NCBI RefSeq assembly: GCF_014645695.1
Contig: NZ_BMMF01000007.1
Span: 186,001 to 250,000 of the forward strand
DNA length: 64,000 bases
Source: Salinarimonas ramus
Lineage (GTDB): Bacteria > Pseudomonadota > Alphaproteobacteria > Rhizobiales > Beijerinckiaceae
Direction of reading: 5' to 3'
Below, piece after piece: positions 8,652 through 18,184 of the stretch (the first letter of the stretch is position 1; each line of letters opens with the position of its first letter). Both the position numbers and the translations under genes were made by a program. Below the pieces are notes generated by a model. The model was not told the DNA's origin. It made no database searches and worked only from the letters and a program-made list of their open reading frames with translations.

Positions 8652-10168
8652 CGACGACCCTGACGCCCGGCGCCGTGCGCCTCGACGATCTCGAAGCGAT
8701 CTGGCGCGACGCCACCTCCGTTCGTATCGATCCCGCGGCGCGCCCCGCCGTCGAGGCGGCGGCGGCGCGCGTGCGCGAGGCCGCCGAGGGCGAGACCGCC
8801 GTCTACGGCGTGAATACCGGCTTCGGCAAGCTCGCCTCCGTGAAGATCGCGCCGGGCGACACGGCGACGCTCCAGCGCAACCTCATCCTCAGCCATTGCT
8901 GCGGCGTCGGCGAGACGCTCGACGTCGCCGCGACACGGCTGACGATGGCGCTCAAGCTGATCAGCCTCGCCCGCGGTGCGTCGGGCGTGCGCTGGGAGCT
9001 GATCGCGCTGATCGAGGGCATGATCGCGCGCGGTGTCACGCCGGTGATCCCCGTCCAAGGCTCGGTCGGCGCCTCCGGCGACCTCGCCCCGCTCGCCCAC
9101 ATGTCCGCGGTGATGATCGGCGAGGGCGAGGCGATCTACGACGGCCGCCCCATGCCCGGTGGCGAAGCGCTCGCGGCGGCGGGGCTCGCGCCGGTGACGC
9201 TCGGCGCCAAGGAGGGCCTCGCCCTCATCAACGGCACGCAGGTCTCCACCGCCTTGGCTCTGGTGGGCCTGTTCGACGCCCGGCGCAACGCCGAGGCCGC
9301 GCTCGTAACGTCATGCCTGTCGACGGACGCGATCATGGGCTCGACGGCACCGCTCGAGGCGGAGATCCACACGCTTCGCGGCCATCGTGGGCAGATCGAG
9401 GTGGCCGACGCCATGCGCGCGCTGATGGCCGGCTCGGAGATCCGCGAGAGCCATCGCGAGGACGACGCGCGGGTGCAGGACCCCTATTGCATCCGCTGCC
9501 AGCCGCAGGTCGCAGGCGCGGCCGTCGATCTCCTGCGCTTTGCCGCGACGACGCTCGAGACCGAGGCGAACGCCGTCACCGACAACCCGCTCGTGACCGC
9601 GGCGGGCATCCTGTCGGGCGGCAATTTCCACGCCGAGCCCGTTGCGTTCGCGGCGGACATCGTGGCGCTGGCCATCGCCGAGATCGGCGCCATCGCGCAA
9701 AGGCGCGTGGCGCTCATGGTCGACCCGACCTTGAGCCACGACCTGCCCCCCTTCCTCACGCCCGATCCGGGGCTCAATTCCGGCTTCATGATCGCGGAGG
9801 TGACGACGGCGGCGCTGATGAGCGAGAACAAGCATCTCGCCAATCCCTGCTCGACGGATTCGACGCCGACCTCCGCCAACCAGGAGGACCACGTGTCGAT
9901 GGCGGCGCATGGCGCGCGGCGGCTTTCGCGGATGAACGCGAACCTCTCCGTCATCCTCGGCGTCGAGGCGCTGTGCGCCGCGCAGGGCATCGACTTCCGC
10001 GCCCCGCTGCGCACGTCGCCGGCCCTGCGCAACGTCCTCGCCCGCCTGCGCGAGACGGTCCCCCCGCTCGCACGGGACCGCACGCTCGCCCCCGACATCG
10101 AAGCCGCCGCCGCGCTCGTGCGCGAGGGCGCGCTCGTCGCGGCCGCGGGGCTGGAGCTTCCGCTGTGA
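8648..10168 (+). CDS. hutH: Histidine ammonia-lyase HutH
   Basis: 506 residues. It deaminates L-histidine to trans-urocanate, the first step of histidine breakdown. The autocatalytic MIO cofactor comes from Ala-Ser-Gly at 142-144 in [24 protein letters not shown] at about 53-61 supplies the catalytic tyrosine loop, and [11 protein letters not shown] with NPLV are standard. The start overlaps the hutI stop. hutU follows 34 bp downstream in the same direction. Length matches bacterial HAL (about 510), and no key residue appears lost. Confidence 0.97.
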   Translation: MTTTLTPGAVRLDDLEAIWRDATSVRIDPAARPAVEAAAARVREAAEGETAVYGVNTGFGKLASVKIAPGDTATLQRNLILSHCCGVGETLDVAATRLTMALKLISLARGASGVRWELIALIEGMIARGVTPVIPVQGSVGASGDLAPLAHMSAVMIGEGEAIYDGRPMPGGEALAAAGLAPVTLGAKEGLALINGTQVSTALALVGLFDARRNAEAALVTSCLSTDAIMGSTAPLEAEIHTLRGHRGQIEVADAMRALMAGSEIRESHREDDARVQDPYCIRCQPQVAGAAVDLLRFAATTLETEANAVTDNPLVTAAGILSGGNFHAEPVAFAADIVALAIAEIGAIAQRRVALMVDPTLSHDLPPFLTPDPGLNSGFMIAEVTTAALMSENKHLANPCSTDSTPTSANQEDHVSMAAHGARRLSRMNANLSVILGVEALCAAQGIDFRAPLRTSPALRNVLARLRETVPPLARDRTLAPDIEAAAALVREGALVAAAGLELPL

Positions 10169-10202
10169 ACCACCTTGCACGAACCTTGCTGGACGATCGC
10201 CC

Positions 10203-11888
10203 ATGACGAACCCCCGCCACAACGCCCGCGACGTCTACCCGCCGACCGGGCCGGAGATCTCCGCCAAGAGCTGGCTCACCGAAGCCGCCATGCGGATGCT
10301 CATGAACAACCTCCACCCGGACGTGGCGGAGAACCCGCACGAGCTCGTCGTCTATGGCGGCATCGGGCGCGCGGCGCGGACCTGGGAGGATTTCGACCTC
10401 ATCGTCGCCACCCTGAAGCGGCTCGAGGCCGACGAGACGCTCCTCGTCCAGTCCGGCAAGCCGGTGGGCGTGTTCCGCACGCACGCGGACGCGCCGCGGG
10501 TGCTCATCGCCAACTCGAACCTCGTGCCGCGCTGGGCGACGTGGGAGCATTTCAACGAGCTCGACCGCAAGGGGCTGGCCATGTACGGCCAGATGACCGC
10601 GGGCTCGTGGATCTACATCGGCACGCAGGGCATCGTGCAGGGCACCTACGAGACCTTCGCCGAGGCCGGGCGCCAGCATTACGGCGGCGACCTGCGCGGC
10701 AAGTGGATCCTCACCGCCGGGCTCGGCGGCATGGGCGGCGCGCAGCCGCTCGCGGCGGTGATGGCGGGCGCCTCGTGCCTCGCGGTGGAATGCGACGAGA
10801 CCCGCGCCGACTTCCGCATCCGCACCCGCTATTGCGACGCCAAGGCCCACACGCTCGACGACGCGCTCGCGATGATCGCGGACTGGACGGCGAAGGGCGA
10901 GGCGAAGTCCGTCGCGCTCATCGGCAACGCCGCGGAGATCTTTCCCGAGCTCGTCGCCCGCATGAAGGCCGGCGGGCCGCGCCCGGACATCGTCACGGAC
11001 CAGACCTCCGCCCACGATCCGATCCACGGCTATCTGCCGCTCGGCTGGAGCGTCGCGCAATGGCGGGCGCGCCAGGAGAGCGATCCGACCGCCGTCGAGG
11101 CGGCGGCCCGGGCCTCGATGAAGACGCACGTCCAGGCCATGGTGGACTTCTGGAACGCCGGCGTGCCGACGCTCGACTACGGCAACAACATCCGCCAGGT
11201 CGCCCGCGACGAGGGGCTCGAGAACGCCTTCGCCTTCCCCGGCTTCGTGCCGGCCTACATCCGCCCGCTCTTCTGCCGCGGCATCGGGCCTTTCCGCTGG
11301 TGCGCGCTCTCCGGCGACCCGGAGGACATCTACCGCACCGACGCCAAGATGAAGGAGCTGTTCCCCGAGAACACGCACCTCCACGATTGGCTCGACATGG
11401 CCCGCGAGCGCATCGCCTTCCAGGGCCTGCCGGCGCGCATCTGCTGGATCGGCCTCGGCGACCGCCACAAGGCGGGCCTCGCCTTCAACGAGATGGTGCG
11501 CACCGGCGAGCTGAAGGCGCCCGTCGTCATCGGCCGCGACCACCTCGATTCGGGCTCCGTCGCCTCGCCCAATCGCGAGACCGAGGCGATGCTCGACGGC
11601 TCGGACGCGGTCTCCGACTGGCCGCTCTTGAACGCGCTGCTCAATACGGCGTCCGGCGCGACCTGGGTGTCGCTGCATCACGGCGGCGGGGTGGGGATGG
11701 GCTATTCGCAGCATTCCGGCATGGTGATCTGCTGCGACGGCAGCGCCGACGCCGATCGGCGCATCGCCAACGTGCTCTGGAACGACCCCGCGACCGGCGT
11801 GATGCGCCACGCCGATGCCGGCTACGAGATCGCCCGCGACTGCGCCCGCGAGCACGGGCTCGATCTGCCGGGCATCCTGAAGGGCTGA
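10203..11888 (+). CDS. hutU: Urocanate hydratase HutU
   Basis: 561 residues. It hydrates urocanate to 4-imidazolone-5-propanoate using tightly bound NAD+ as an electrophile. The NAD-binding [10 protein letters not shown] loop is at about 177-186, [13 protein letters not shown] near the N-terminus, and the active-site cysteine region [13 protein letters not shown] at about C414. [13 protein letters not shown] near the C-terminus is also diagnostic. The SD is weak, so expression may depend on the preceding gene. An 11-bp perfect inverted repeat follows the stop codon before the TRAP genes. Confidence 0.97.
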   Translation: MTNPRHNARDVYPPTGPEISAKSWLTEAAMRMLMNNLHPDVAENPHELVVYGGIGRAARTWEDFDLIVATLKRLEADETLLVQSGKPVGVFRTHADAPRVLIANSNLVPRWATWEHFNELDRKGLAMYGQMTAGSWIYIGTQGIVQGTYETFAEAGRQHYGGDLRGKWILTAGLGGMGGAQPLAAVMAGASCLAVECDETRADFRIRTRYCDAKAHTLDDALAMIADWTAKGEAKSVALIGNAAEIFPELVARMKAGGPRPDIVTDQTSAHDPIHGYLPLGWSVAQWRARQESDPTAVEAAARASMKTHVQAMVDFWNAGVPTLDYGNNIRQVARDEGLENAFAFPGFVPAYIRPLFCRGIGPFRWCALSGDPEDIYRTDAKMKELFPENTHLHDWLDMARERIAFQGLPARICWIGLGDRHKAGLAFNEMVRTGELKAPVVIGRDHLDSGSVASPNRETEAMLDGSDAVSDWPLLNALLNTASGATWVSLHHGGGVGMGYSQHSGMVICCDGSADADRRIANVLWNDPATGVMRHADAGYEIARDCAREHGLDLPGILKG

Positions 11889-11920
11889 TTGCAGCCCCGA
11901 CGCGATGCCCGCGAGAGAAC

Positions 11921-11957
11921 CGATCGCCGGCCGGGAGCAACAGGACGCCGGCGATCG
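11921..11957 (+). terminator. Perfect 11-bp inverted repeat after hutU
   Basis: CGATCGCCGGC at 11921-11931 pairs perfectly with GCCGGCGATCG at 11947-11957 across a 15-base loop. No T-run follows. It may be a transcript-processing or partial termination hairpin separating hutIHU from the TRAP genes; an operator dyad is an alternative. Confidence 0.45.
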
Positions 11958-11988
11958 TCACGACGAACGAGAACCAGAGGAGTGGACG

Positions 11989-13083
11989 ATGGAAAGAAGG
12001 ACCTTCCTGAAGAGCGCCGCGATCGGCGCCGCCGCCGCGACGACGCTCGCGACGCCCGCCATCGCGCAGGGCACGCGTCGCTGGCGCATGGTCTCCGCCT
12101 GGCCGCGCAACCTGCCGGGCCCGGGCGTCGCCGCGCAGATGCTCGCCGATCGCATCGCCACCCTCTCGGGCGGGCGCATCGAGGTCGAGCTCTTCGCCGC
12201 GGGCGAGGTCGTGCCGGGGCCGGGCGTGTTCGACGCCGTCGGCGAGGGCACGGCGGATCTCTACCACGCGGTGCCGGCCTATTGGGGCTCGAAGTCCAAG
12301 GGCATCCTGCTCTTCGGCTCGCAGCCGCTCGGCCTCACCGCGATGGAGCAGCACGGCTGGATGCTGCACGGCGGCGGCCAGGCGCTCTATGACGAGATGT
12401 ACGCGCGCTTCAACCTCAAGCCCTTCCTGTGCGGCAATTCCGGGCCGCAATGGGCGGGCTGGTTCCGCAACGAGGTGAGCTCCGTCGACGACCTGCGCGG
12501 CCTGAAGTACCGCACCACGGGCCTCAATTCCGAGGTGATGGCGAAGCTCGGCGTCGCGGTGGAGGCCATGTCCGGCCCGGCCATGTTCCAGGCGCTCCAG
12601 TCCGGCGCGCTCGACGCGGGCGAGTTCATCGGGCCGTGGACCGACAGCGCGCTCGGCCTGCAGCAGATCACGAAGCTCTACTACAACAACGGCGTCGGCG
12701 AGCCCTCCTCGGCCGAGGAATGCGCGGTCAACCTCGACAGCTGGAACGACCTGCCGGACGACCTCAAGCAGGCGGTCTCCTTCGCCGCCGAGAGCCTCTA
12801 CAACCCCGTCCTCACCGAGTACAACACCAAGCACGCCATGGCCCTGCGCGAGCTCGTGAACACCCACGGCGTCGAGGTGAAGGATTGGCCGCAGGAGATC
12901 ATCGTCGCTCAGGGGCGGGCGATGGGCGAGATTGTCGGCGAGCTCCTCGAGAACGAGGACGAGCTCGTGCGGCGCATCACGCAGAGCTTCCTCGACTATC
13001 GCGGCCTCATGGCCGACTACCAGCCGAACGCGGAAGCCGCGCAGCTCGCCGCACGCCGGCTCGTGCCGGACTATCCGCGCTGA
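11989..13083 (+). CDS. TRAP transporter substrate-binding protein (TakP/FcbT1-like)
   Basis: 364 residues. A twin-arginine signal, RRTFLK at residues 3-8, precedes a hydrophobic alanine-rich stretch and a probable cleavage after ATPAIA (about 26), so the protein is predicted to be exported folded. The mature part resembles the 2-oxo-acid/mannitol-type TRAP binding proteins: WRMVSAWPRNLPGPG at the start, GPQWAGWFRNEV and GLKYRTTGLNSEVMAKLG in the hinge, and ALDAGEFIGPWTD in domain 2. An in-frame ATG at 11905 is less likely than 11989, which has GAGGAG. It follows hutU, so it may import a Hut-related organic acid, or simply be a neighbour (inference). Confidence 0.9.
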   Translation: MERRTFLKSAAIGAAAATTLATPAIAQGTRRWRMVSAWPRNLPGPGVAAQMLADRIATLSGGRIEVELFAAGEVVPGPGVFDAVGEGTADLYHAVPAYWGSKSKGILLFGSQPLGLTAMEQHGWMLHGGGQALYDEMYARFNLKPFLCGNSGPQWAGWFRNEVSSVDDLRGLKYRTTGLNSEVMAKLGVAVEAMSGPAMFQALQSGALDAGEFIGPWTDSALGLQQITKLYYNNGVGEPSSAEECAVNLDSWNDLPDDLKQAVSFAAESLYNPVLTEYNTKHAMALRELVNTHGVEVKDWPQEIIVAQGRAMGEIVGELLENEDELVRRITQSFLDYRGLMADYQPNAEAAQLAARRLVPDYPR

Positions 13084-13096
13084 GGTGACCAGCGAC

Positions 13097-13120
13097 GCGG
13101 GCGCGGCTCTCCGCGCCCGC
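13097..13120 (+). terminator. Perfect 10-bp stem hairpin between TRAP binding-protein and permease genes
   Basis: GCGGGCGCGG (13097-13106) pairs perfectly with CCGCGCCCGC (13111-13120) across a CTCT loop, 13 bases after the binding-protein stop. Such a hairpin between a binding-protein gene and its permeases typically protects the upstream mRNA end, giving excess binding protein. There is no T-run. Confidence 0.55.
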
Positions 13121-13142
13121 GATCGCAAGGAGGGGGACGGGC

Positions 13143-13664
13143 ATGGGGGCGGGTTTGGGGCGCATCGCGGACGGGCTCGACAGGATCAACCGCAGCGTCG
13201 GTGCCGTGGTGATGTGGCTGACGCTGGCCATGGTGCTCCTGCAATTCGCCGTCGTTCTCCTGCGCTACGTCTTCGGCATCTCCTCGATCTTCGTGAACGA
13301 GGGCGTGCTCTACCTCCACGCGACGATCTTCATGCTCGGCGCGGGCTACACCCTGCTGGTGCAGGGCCATGTCCGCGTCGACATCTTCTACGCGAACCTG
13401 ACGCCGCGCCGCCGGGCCATGGTCGATCTCTTCGGCCACCTCTTCCTGCTCGCCCCCTCTCTCGTGATCCTGCTCTACTGGTCCTGGCCGATGGTGACGC
13501 GCTCCTGGGCGATCCTGGAGGGGCCGATCTCGGTCGGCGGCATTCCCGCCTCCTTCCTCCTGAAATCGCTCGTGCCCGCCTTCTGCGTCCTCCTCCTGAT
13601 CCAGGGCGCCTCGGCCACGATCCGCGACCTGATCCGCCTCAGCGAGCCCGACGATGCCGCTTGA
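13143..13664 (+). CDS. TRAP transporter small permease (DctQ family)
   Basis: 173 residues with four hydrophobic segments (about 20-45, 52-75, 92-115, 130-155). The DctQ interhelical signature appears as SIFVNEGVLYLHATIFMLGAG. It anchors the binding protein's partner complex in the inner membrane. The SD is AAGGAGG just upstream of ATG 13143. The last 11 bases overlap the large permease gene, indicating coupled translation. It belongs to the COG4665-like branch that pairs with the larger DctM found here. Confidence 0.9.
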   Translation: MGAGLGRIADGLDRINRSVGAVVMWLTLAMVLLQFAVVLLRYVFGISSIFVNEGVLYLHATIFMLGAGYTLLVQGHVRVDIFYANLTPRRRAMVDLFGHLFLLAPSLVILLYWSWPMVTRSWAILEGPISVGGIPASFLLKSLVPAFCVLLLIQGASATIRDLIRLSEPDDAA

Positions 13665-15198
13665 TCTCCTGATGTTCGCGGCGCTCATCGTCTTCATCCT
13701 GATGGGCTATCCGGTCGCCTTCACCATCGCGGGCGTCGCCACGGCCTTCGCGCTGCTCGGCTTCGCGCTCGACGCCTTCCCGATGAGCCTGCTCGGCGCG
13801 CTCGGCCAGCGCTTCTTCGCGGTGATGACGAACCCCGTCCTGACCGCGATCCCGCTCTTCGTCCTGATGGGCGTCGTCCTGCAGAAATCGCGCATCGCGG
13901 AGGACCTGCTCGAGACGATGGGCCGGCTCTTCGGCGGCATTCGCGGCGGGCTCGGCGTGTCGGTCATGGTGGTGGGCGCGCTGCTCGCGGCCTCCACCGG
14001 CATCGTCGGCGCCACCGTCGTCGCCATGGGGCTGATCGCGCTGCCCGCGATGCTGCGCAACGGCTACGACCCGAAGCTCGCCGCCGGCAGCGTCTGCACC
14101 GCGGGCACGCTGGGGCAGATCATCCCGCCCTCGACGCTGCTCATCATCCTCGCCGAAGTGATGTCCTCGGCCTTCCAGCAGGCGCAATATCGCCAGGGCA
14201 AGTTCTCCATCGAGACGATCTCGGTGGGACAGACCTTCGCCGCCGCGCTCGTGCCCGGATTGCTGCTCGTCGTCGTCTACATCGCCTACATCCTCGGCCG
14301 CGCCTGGCTCTTCCCCAAGGACGCCCCGGCCTTGAAGGAGCGTCCGCAGGCGGTGAGCCGGGCGGAGATAGCCGGCGCCATCGTGCCGCCGATCCTGCTC
14401 ATCGTCGCCGTGCTCGGTGCCATCATCGGCGGCGTCGCCTCGCCCAACGAGGCCGCGAGCGTCGGCGCCATCGGCGCGATCCTGCTCGCGGGCTGGAAGC
14501 AGGGCACGTCGCGCTGGCTGGTCCTCGCGGGCGCGGCGGCGCTCCTCGCACTCGCCGTGGCGGCGGGCGTCGAGCCGGTGCGCCTGCAGCGCTCCGACAC
14601 CGGTTCCTACGAGATCACGCTGGGCGTCGTCTATTGCGGGCTCGCGCTCGTCGGCATCACCGCCATCGTGGCCTCCCTCGCGACGCTCCAGCGCCGCGCC
14701 CTCGTCGTGCCGGCCATGGCGCAGACGCTCGTCGTGACCTCGATGATCTTCGCCACCATCCTGATGGCGTCGTTCTTCAGCCTCGTCTTCGTCGGGCTCG
14801 GCGGCGAGCACCGGGTGGCGGCGATCCTCGAATCGCTGCCCGGCGGCCCGACGGGCGCGCTCGTCTTCGCCATGGCCTTCGTCTTCGTGCTGGGATTCTT
14901 CCTGGACTTCGTCGAGATCTCGGTGATCCTGCTGCCGCTGCTCATCCCGCCGCTCATCCTCATGGGCCACGATCCGATCTGGCTCGCGGTGCTGATCGCG
15001 ATCAACCTGCAGACCTCGTTCCTCACGCCCCCCTTCGGCTTCTCGCTGTTCTACCTGCGCGGCGCGGCACCGGCGAGCATCACGACGGGGATGATCTATC
15101 GCGGCGTCGTGCCCTTCATCTGCTTGCAGGTGGTGGCGGTGGCGATCGTCTGGCTCGCGCCCTCCATCGCCACCTGGCTGCCGCGCGCGATGTTCTGA
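13654..15198 (+). CDS. TRAP transporter large permease (DctM/FcbT3-like)
   Basis: 514 residues, longer than the usual DctM of about 430. The N-terminal half has a standard layout with GVLLAASTGIVGATVVAMG-like and GTLGQIIPPSTLLIILAE segments, the latter a DctM hallmark. An extra stretch at about 285-345, with two added hydrophobic runs, separates it from the C-terminal helices containing FFLDFVEISVILLPLLIPP. This enlarged form is typical of the mannitol/chloroaromatic (FcbT3) branch and fits the binding protein. The protein uses a Na+ or H+ gradient for uptake. It is the last gene of the hut-linked TRAP unit. Confidence 0.9.
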   Translation: MPLDLLMFAALIVFILMGYPVAFTIAGVATAFALLGFALDAFPMSLLGALGQRFFAVMTNPVLTAIPLFVLMGVVLQKSRIAEDLLETMGRLFGGIRGGLGVSVMVVGALLAASTGIVGATVVAMGLIALPAMLRNGYDPKLAAGSVCTAGTLGQIIPPSTLLIILAEVMSSAFQQAQYRQGKFSIETISVGQTFAAALVPGLLLVVVYIAYILGRAWLFPKDAPALKERPQAVSRAEIAGAIVPPILLIVAVLGAIIGGVASPNEAASVGAIGAILLAGWKQGTSRWLVLAGAAALLALAVAAGVEPVRLQRSDTGSYEITLGVVYCGLALVGITAIVASLATLQRRALVVPAMAQTLVVTSMIFATILMASFFSLVFVGLGGEHRVAAILESLPGGPTGALVFAMAFVFVLGFFLDFVEISVILLPLLIPPLILMGHDPIWLAVLIAINLQTSFLTPPFGFSLFYLRGAAPASITTGMIYRGVVPFICLQVVAVAIVWLAPSIATWLPRAMF

Positions 15199-15343
15199 CC
15201 GGCAGCCCCGGGTGGCGCGCGGCACGGCTCTCCGCTAGGCTCGACGCCGAACCACAAGCGGGGCGTCGCCCGAACGCTCCCGCCCGCCGCGCCCGCCGCC
15301 CGCGCGCGCACGACACGCGACCAGCCAGCCGGAGCCTTGCCGG

Positions 15344-16660
15344 ATGTTCCAGGTCTTCGCCGGCGTCTGGGCCCTCTTGCTCGGCGTCGTTCTGATCATG
15401 CTGGGCAACGGCATGCACTTCACGCTGATTGGCCTGCGCGGCGGGATCGAGAGCTTCTCGGCGGCCGAGCTCGCCATCGTCACGTCGGCCTATTTCGTGG
15501 GCTTCCTGTCGGGTGCGCGCTATGCGCCGAAGCTGATTCGCCGCGTGGGGCACGTACGCGTCTTCGCGGCGCTCGGCAGCTTCATGTCCGCCGGGCTGAT
15601 CTCGTTTCCGCTGCTGGCGGAGCCGTGGGCCTGGACGCTGCTGCGGCTGCTGATCGGCTTTTGCATGTCGGGCATCTACGTCGCGGCGGAGAGCTGGCTC
15701 AACGACGCGGCCACCAACGAGACCCGCGGCAAGCTGCTCTCGGCCTACATGATCGCGCAGACCGTCGGCATCATCGGTGCGCAGGGCCTGCTGACGCTCG
15801 GCGACGCCGGCACGTCTGTCCTGTTCATCGGCGCCTCGATCCTGGTGTCGATCTCGTTCGCGCCGATCCTCCTCTCCGTCGCCGCCGCGCCCGTGGTGCA
15901 GGTGACGCGGCCCATGGGGCTGCGCGCGCTGTTCTCGGGATCGCCGCTCGGCACGGTGGGCATCTTCCTGCTCGGCACGGTCTACGCGACCCAGTCCGGC
16001 ATGGGCGCGGTCTTCGGCACGCAGATCGGGATGAGCGCCTCGCAGATCGCGCTGTTCATCGCCATGCTCTTCGCCGGTGCGCTCGTGCTGCAATACCCGA
16101 TCGGCTGGCTCTCGGACCAGATGGACCGCCGCAAGCTCGTCTTCGCCGCAGCCTGCCTCGGCGCCGCCGCCTGCGCGCTCGGCTTCGTCACCGGCGGCGC
16201 GCTCTGGCCCTTGATGGCGGCGGCCTTCCTCGCCGGCGGGGTGACGACGCCGCTCTACGCGCTGCTCCTCGCCTACACCAACGACTACCTCTCCGCCGAG
16301 GACATGCCGGCCGCCTCCGGCGGCCTCGTCTTCACCTTCGGCCTCGGCGCCATCGTCGGGCCTCTCGCCACGGGCTGGGCGATGGAGGCGCTCGGGCCCT
16401 CCGCCTTCTGGCTGGTGCTCGCCACGACCTTCGGCGCCATCGCGCTCTATGCGCTCTACCGCATGACGCGCCGCGCCATCGTGCCCGTCGACGAGACGCA
16501 GAGCTATCTCGCCGTCGTCCCCACCGCATCCGCCGTCGCGGTGGAGGCCGCGGGCGCGTGGGCGGCCGAGCAGGCCGAGCAGGCGGAGGCGGAGCGGGAG
16601 ACCGAGGCTCGCGCGGACGACGCCGCGAGCGACGAGACGCCCCCGCCGACCGCACCGTGA
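15344..16660 (+). CDS. MFS transporter (YcaD-like)
   Basis: 438 residues with about 12 hydrophobic segments. VTSAYFVGFLSGARYAPKLIRRVGHVRVF holds the loop 2-3 MFS signature region. GFCMSGIYVAAESWLNDAATNETRGKLLSAYM is characteristic of the YcaD branch of putative efflux or sugar-type permeases. The C-terminal tail of about 45 residues is very rich in alanine and glutamate and cytoplasmic. SD GGAG lies upstream of ATG 15344. It stands 145 bp after the TRAP unit, and its substrate is unknown. Confidence 0.83.
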   Translation: MFQVFAGVWALLLGVVLIMLGNGMHFTLIGLRGGIESFSAAELAIVTSAYFVGFLSGARYAPKLIRRVGHVRVFAALGSFMSAGLISFPLLAEPWAWTLLRLLIGFCMSGIYVAAESWLNDAATNETRGKLLSAYMIAQTVGIIGAQGLLTLGDAGTSVLFIGASILVSISFAPILLSVAAAPVVQVTRPMGLRALFSGSPLGTVGIFLLGTVYATQSGMGAVFGTQIGMSASQIALFIAMLFAGALVLQYPIGWLSDQMDRRKLVFAAACLGAAACALGFVTGGALWPLMAAAFLAGGVTTPLYALLLAYTNDYLSAEDMPAASGGLVFTFGLGAIVGPLATGWAMEALGPSAFWLVLATTFGAIALYALYRMTRRAIVPVDETQSYLAVVPTASAVAVEAAGAWAAEQAEQAEAERETEARADDAASDETPPPTAP

Positions 16661-16756
16661 TCCGCGTGCGCGCGCCCCGGTTTTCGGCTAAGCTCGGCGT
16701 TACGCCGGGCGTCTCGATGGATCGGAACGCCGGCTCGCGGGCCTCGGGAGACCATC

Positions 16757-17482
16757 ATGGCGCGGGTCACGGTGAATGGCGAGCTCATCGAAACCGTCAT
16801 GCGGCGGGCGAGCGAGGGCTTCCTCGCCCCGGCCGCCTTTCGGCGCCCCTACGTCTGGGGACAGGACGACGTCGAGCGCTTCTGGGCGAGCCTCCTGCGC
16901 GGGTGGCCGACGGGCCAGTTCCTGATCTGGCGCCCGCCGGAGGGCACCGACCTCGCCGGCGCCTCGCGTGGGCGGATCGGCCCGGTACAGCCCCATTACG
17001 CCCGGCGCTTCTCGATCCTGCTCGACGGCCAGAACCGCCTCGCGACCTTCGCCTGGTCGATGGCGCCGTTCGACGCGCCGGGGCCCTCGGACATGACCCA
17101 GGCGGAGCGCGCGACGTGGCGCTCGGGCAAGGCGCTCGTCGCCGACCCGGAAGCGCGCGCGATCCGCTTCGTCCCCGCGGCGGAAGCGGAGAGCGGCAAC
17201 CGCGTGCCCGTGCGCGCGCTGTTCGAGAACGCGCTCCTCTGGTCGCGCGTGATGCGCACGCCGGGGCGCGTCGTGCCGCAGGCGCATCTCGACTGGTTCG
17301 ACCAGGCGACGCGGGCGATGATGGACGCGCGCTGCCACGTCACCGAGCTCGTCAACCTGCCGCCGCAGGAGGCGCTGGACGCCTTCCGCCACCTCGCCCG
17401 CGCGGGCGTCGCCATGGCGGACGAGGAGTTCGAGGCCGCGATGGCTTGGGCGCTGCCGTCGTCCCGGCGTGGGGGGACGTGA
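16757..17482 (+). CDS. Stand-alone DUF262 domain protein
   Basis: 241 residues carrying a DUF262 (GmrSD N-terminal, ParB/Srx-like fold) core and nothing else recognisable. FRRPYVWGQDDVERFWASL at about 29-47 matches the family's (Q)RPYVW block, PTGQFLIWRPP follows, and ILLDGQNRLAT at about 90-100 is the DGQxRL catalytic-type signature. In GmrSD this domain joins a DUF1524 HNH nuclease and restricts modified phage DNA. Here the DUF1524 half is missing and the remaining 140 residues are non-repetitive. SD GGGAG fits ATG 16757. It may be a degraded or repurposed defence module, or a housekeeping NTP-dependent nuclease-like protein (inference). Confidence 0.72.
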   Translation: MARVTVNGELIETVMRRASEGFLAPAAFRRPYVWGQDDVERFWASLLRGWPTGQFLIWRPPEGTDLAGASRGRIGPVQPHYARRFSILLDGQNRLATFAWSMAPFDAPGPSDMTQAERATWRSGKALVADPEARAIRFVPAAEAESGNRVPVRALFENALLWSRVMRTPGRVVPQAHLDWFDQATRAMMDARCHVTELVNLPPQEALDAFRHLARAGVAMADEEFEAAMAWALPSSRRGGT

Positions 17483-17656
17483 GGGGCGCGCCGAAGGCGT
17501 GCTCGGAATGGGGCATTCGCCCTCGACACCCGTCACGGGCGCGACGATGGTGACAGCCGCTTCCTGTCGCCGTCGCGGACCCGGGCGATCATCGCGAAGC
17601 CGCAGGAGCGCCACGAGATCGTCGGCCCCGGCCTCTCTGCGAGCGCCGATCCGTCC

Positions 17657-17944
17657 CTAGCTCGACGTGTGCGGCCGACCATCCGTGCGCCCGCGGCGCG
17701 TCTCGTCGTCGCGAATACCCGCTTCGCGCCGCTGCTTGCGGAAGGCGCGGGCCTGGAGGCGCGGGGCAAGCGCCCAGGCGATCGGGACGCCGAGAACGAA
17801 GCTCGCCACGACGACCCAGGGGATCAGCGTCGCGGCCTGCGCGTCGAGTGCGGGCACGGCCAGGACGGTGACCGCGCCTATGCCGAACAGTACCGCGTTG
17901 ATCGGCAGGTAGACGAGCGCGGCGACGATGGTTCGCTTGCTCAT
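17657..17944 (-). CDS. Small membrane protein, two transmembrane segments
   Basis: 95 residues: short basic start, hydrophobic segments at about 6-30 and 38-60, then a strongly basic, arginine-rich cytoplasmic tail (about 62-95). The start is supported by AAGGAG eight bases before ATG 17944. I do not recognise a family. The layout resembles small inner-membrane proteins seen beside stress genes. The 174 bp on the right-hand side of the DUF262 gene (17483-17656) contain no gene, and the two genes are convergent. Confidence 0.6.
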   Translation of the reverse strand: MSKRTIVAALVYLPINAVLFGIGAVTVLAVPALDAQAATLIPWVVVASFVLGVPIAWALAPRLQARAFRKQRREAGIRDDETRRGRTDGRPHTSS

Positions 17945-18184
17945 CGAAAGTGCTCCTTAATTTTCAAAGGGTCGAACGCGGGCCGCGGCGGCGGCGTTCC
18001 TGCGGCGACGACGATCCCGCCGCTCGGCGGGTCGCGGGGCATGCCGCTGGGCGGACGCGAGCGCCCGCTCGTTGCCTTCACGGTCTTCACGTCCACGCTG
18101 ATCCACGGGGCGACGGCGCGGATCTCGTCGATCGCGTGGTCCGACGACGGGCGCCCGAGGAGCCGGCCGGACCGCGAGCGCCGA

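Noticed and set aside
6071-10168. Plus-strand frame of 1365 codons
   Set aside because: Only the part from 8648 on (histidine ammonia-lyase) is real; the rest is antisense to hutF or in another frame of hutI.
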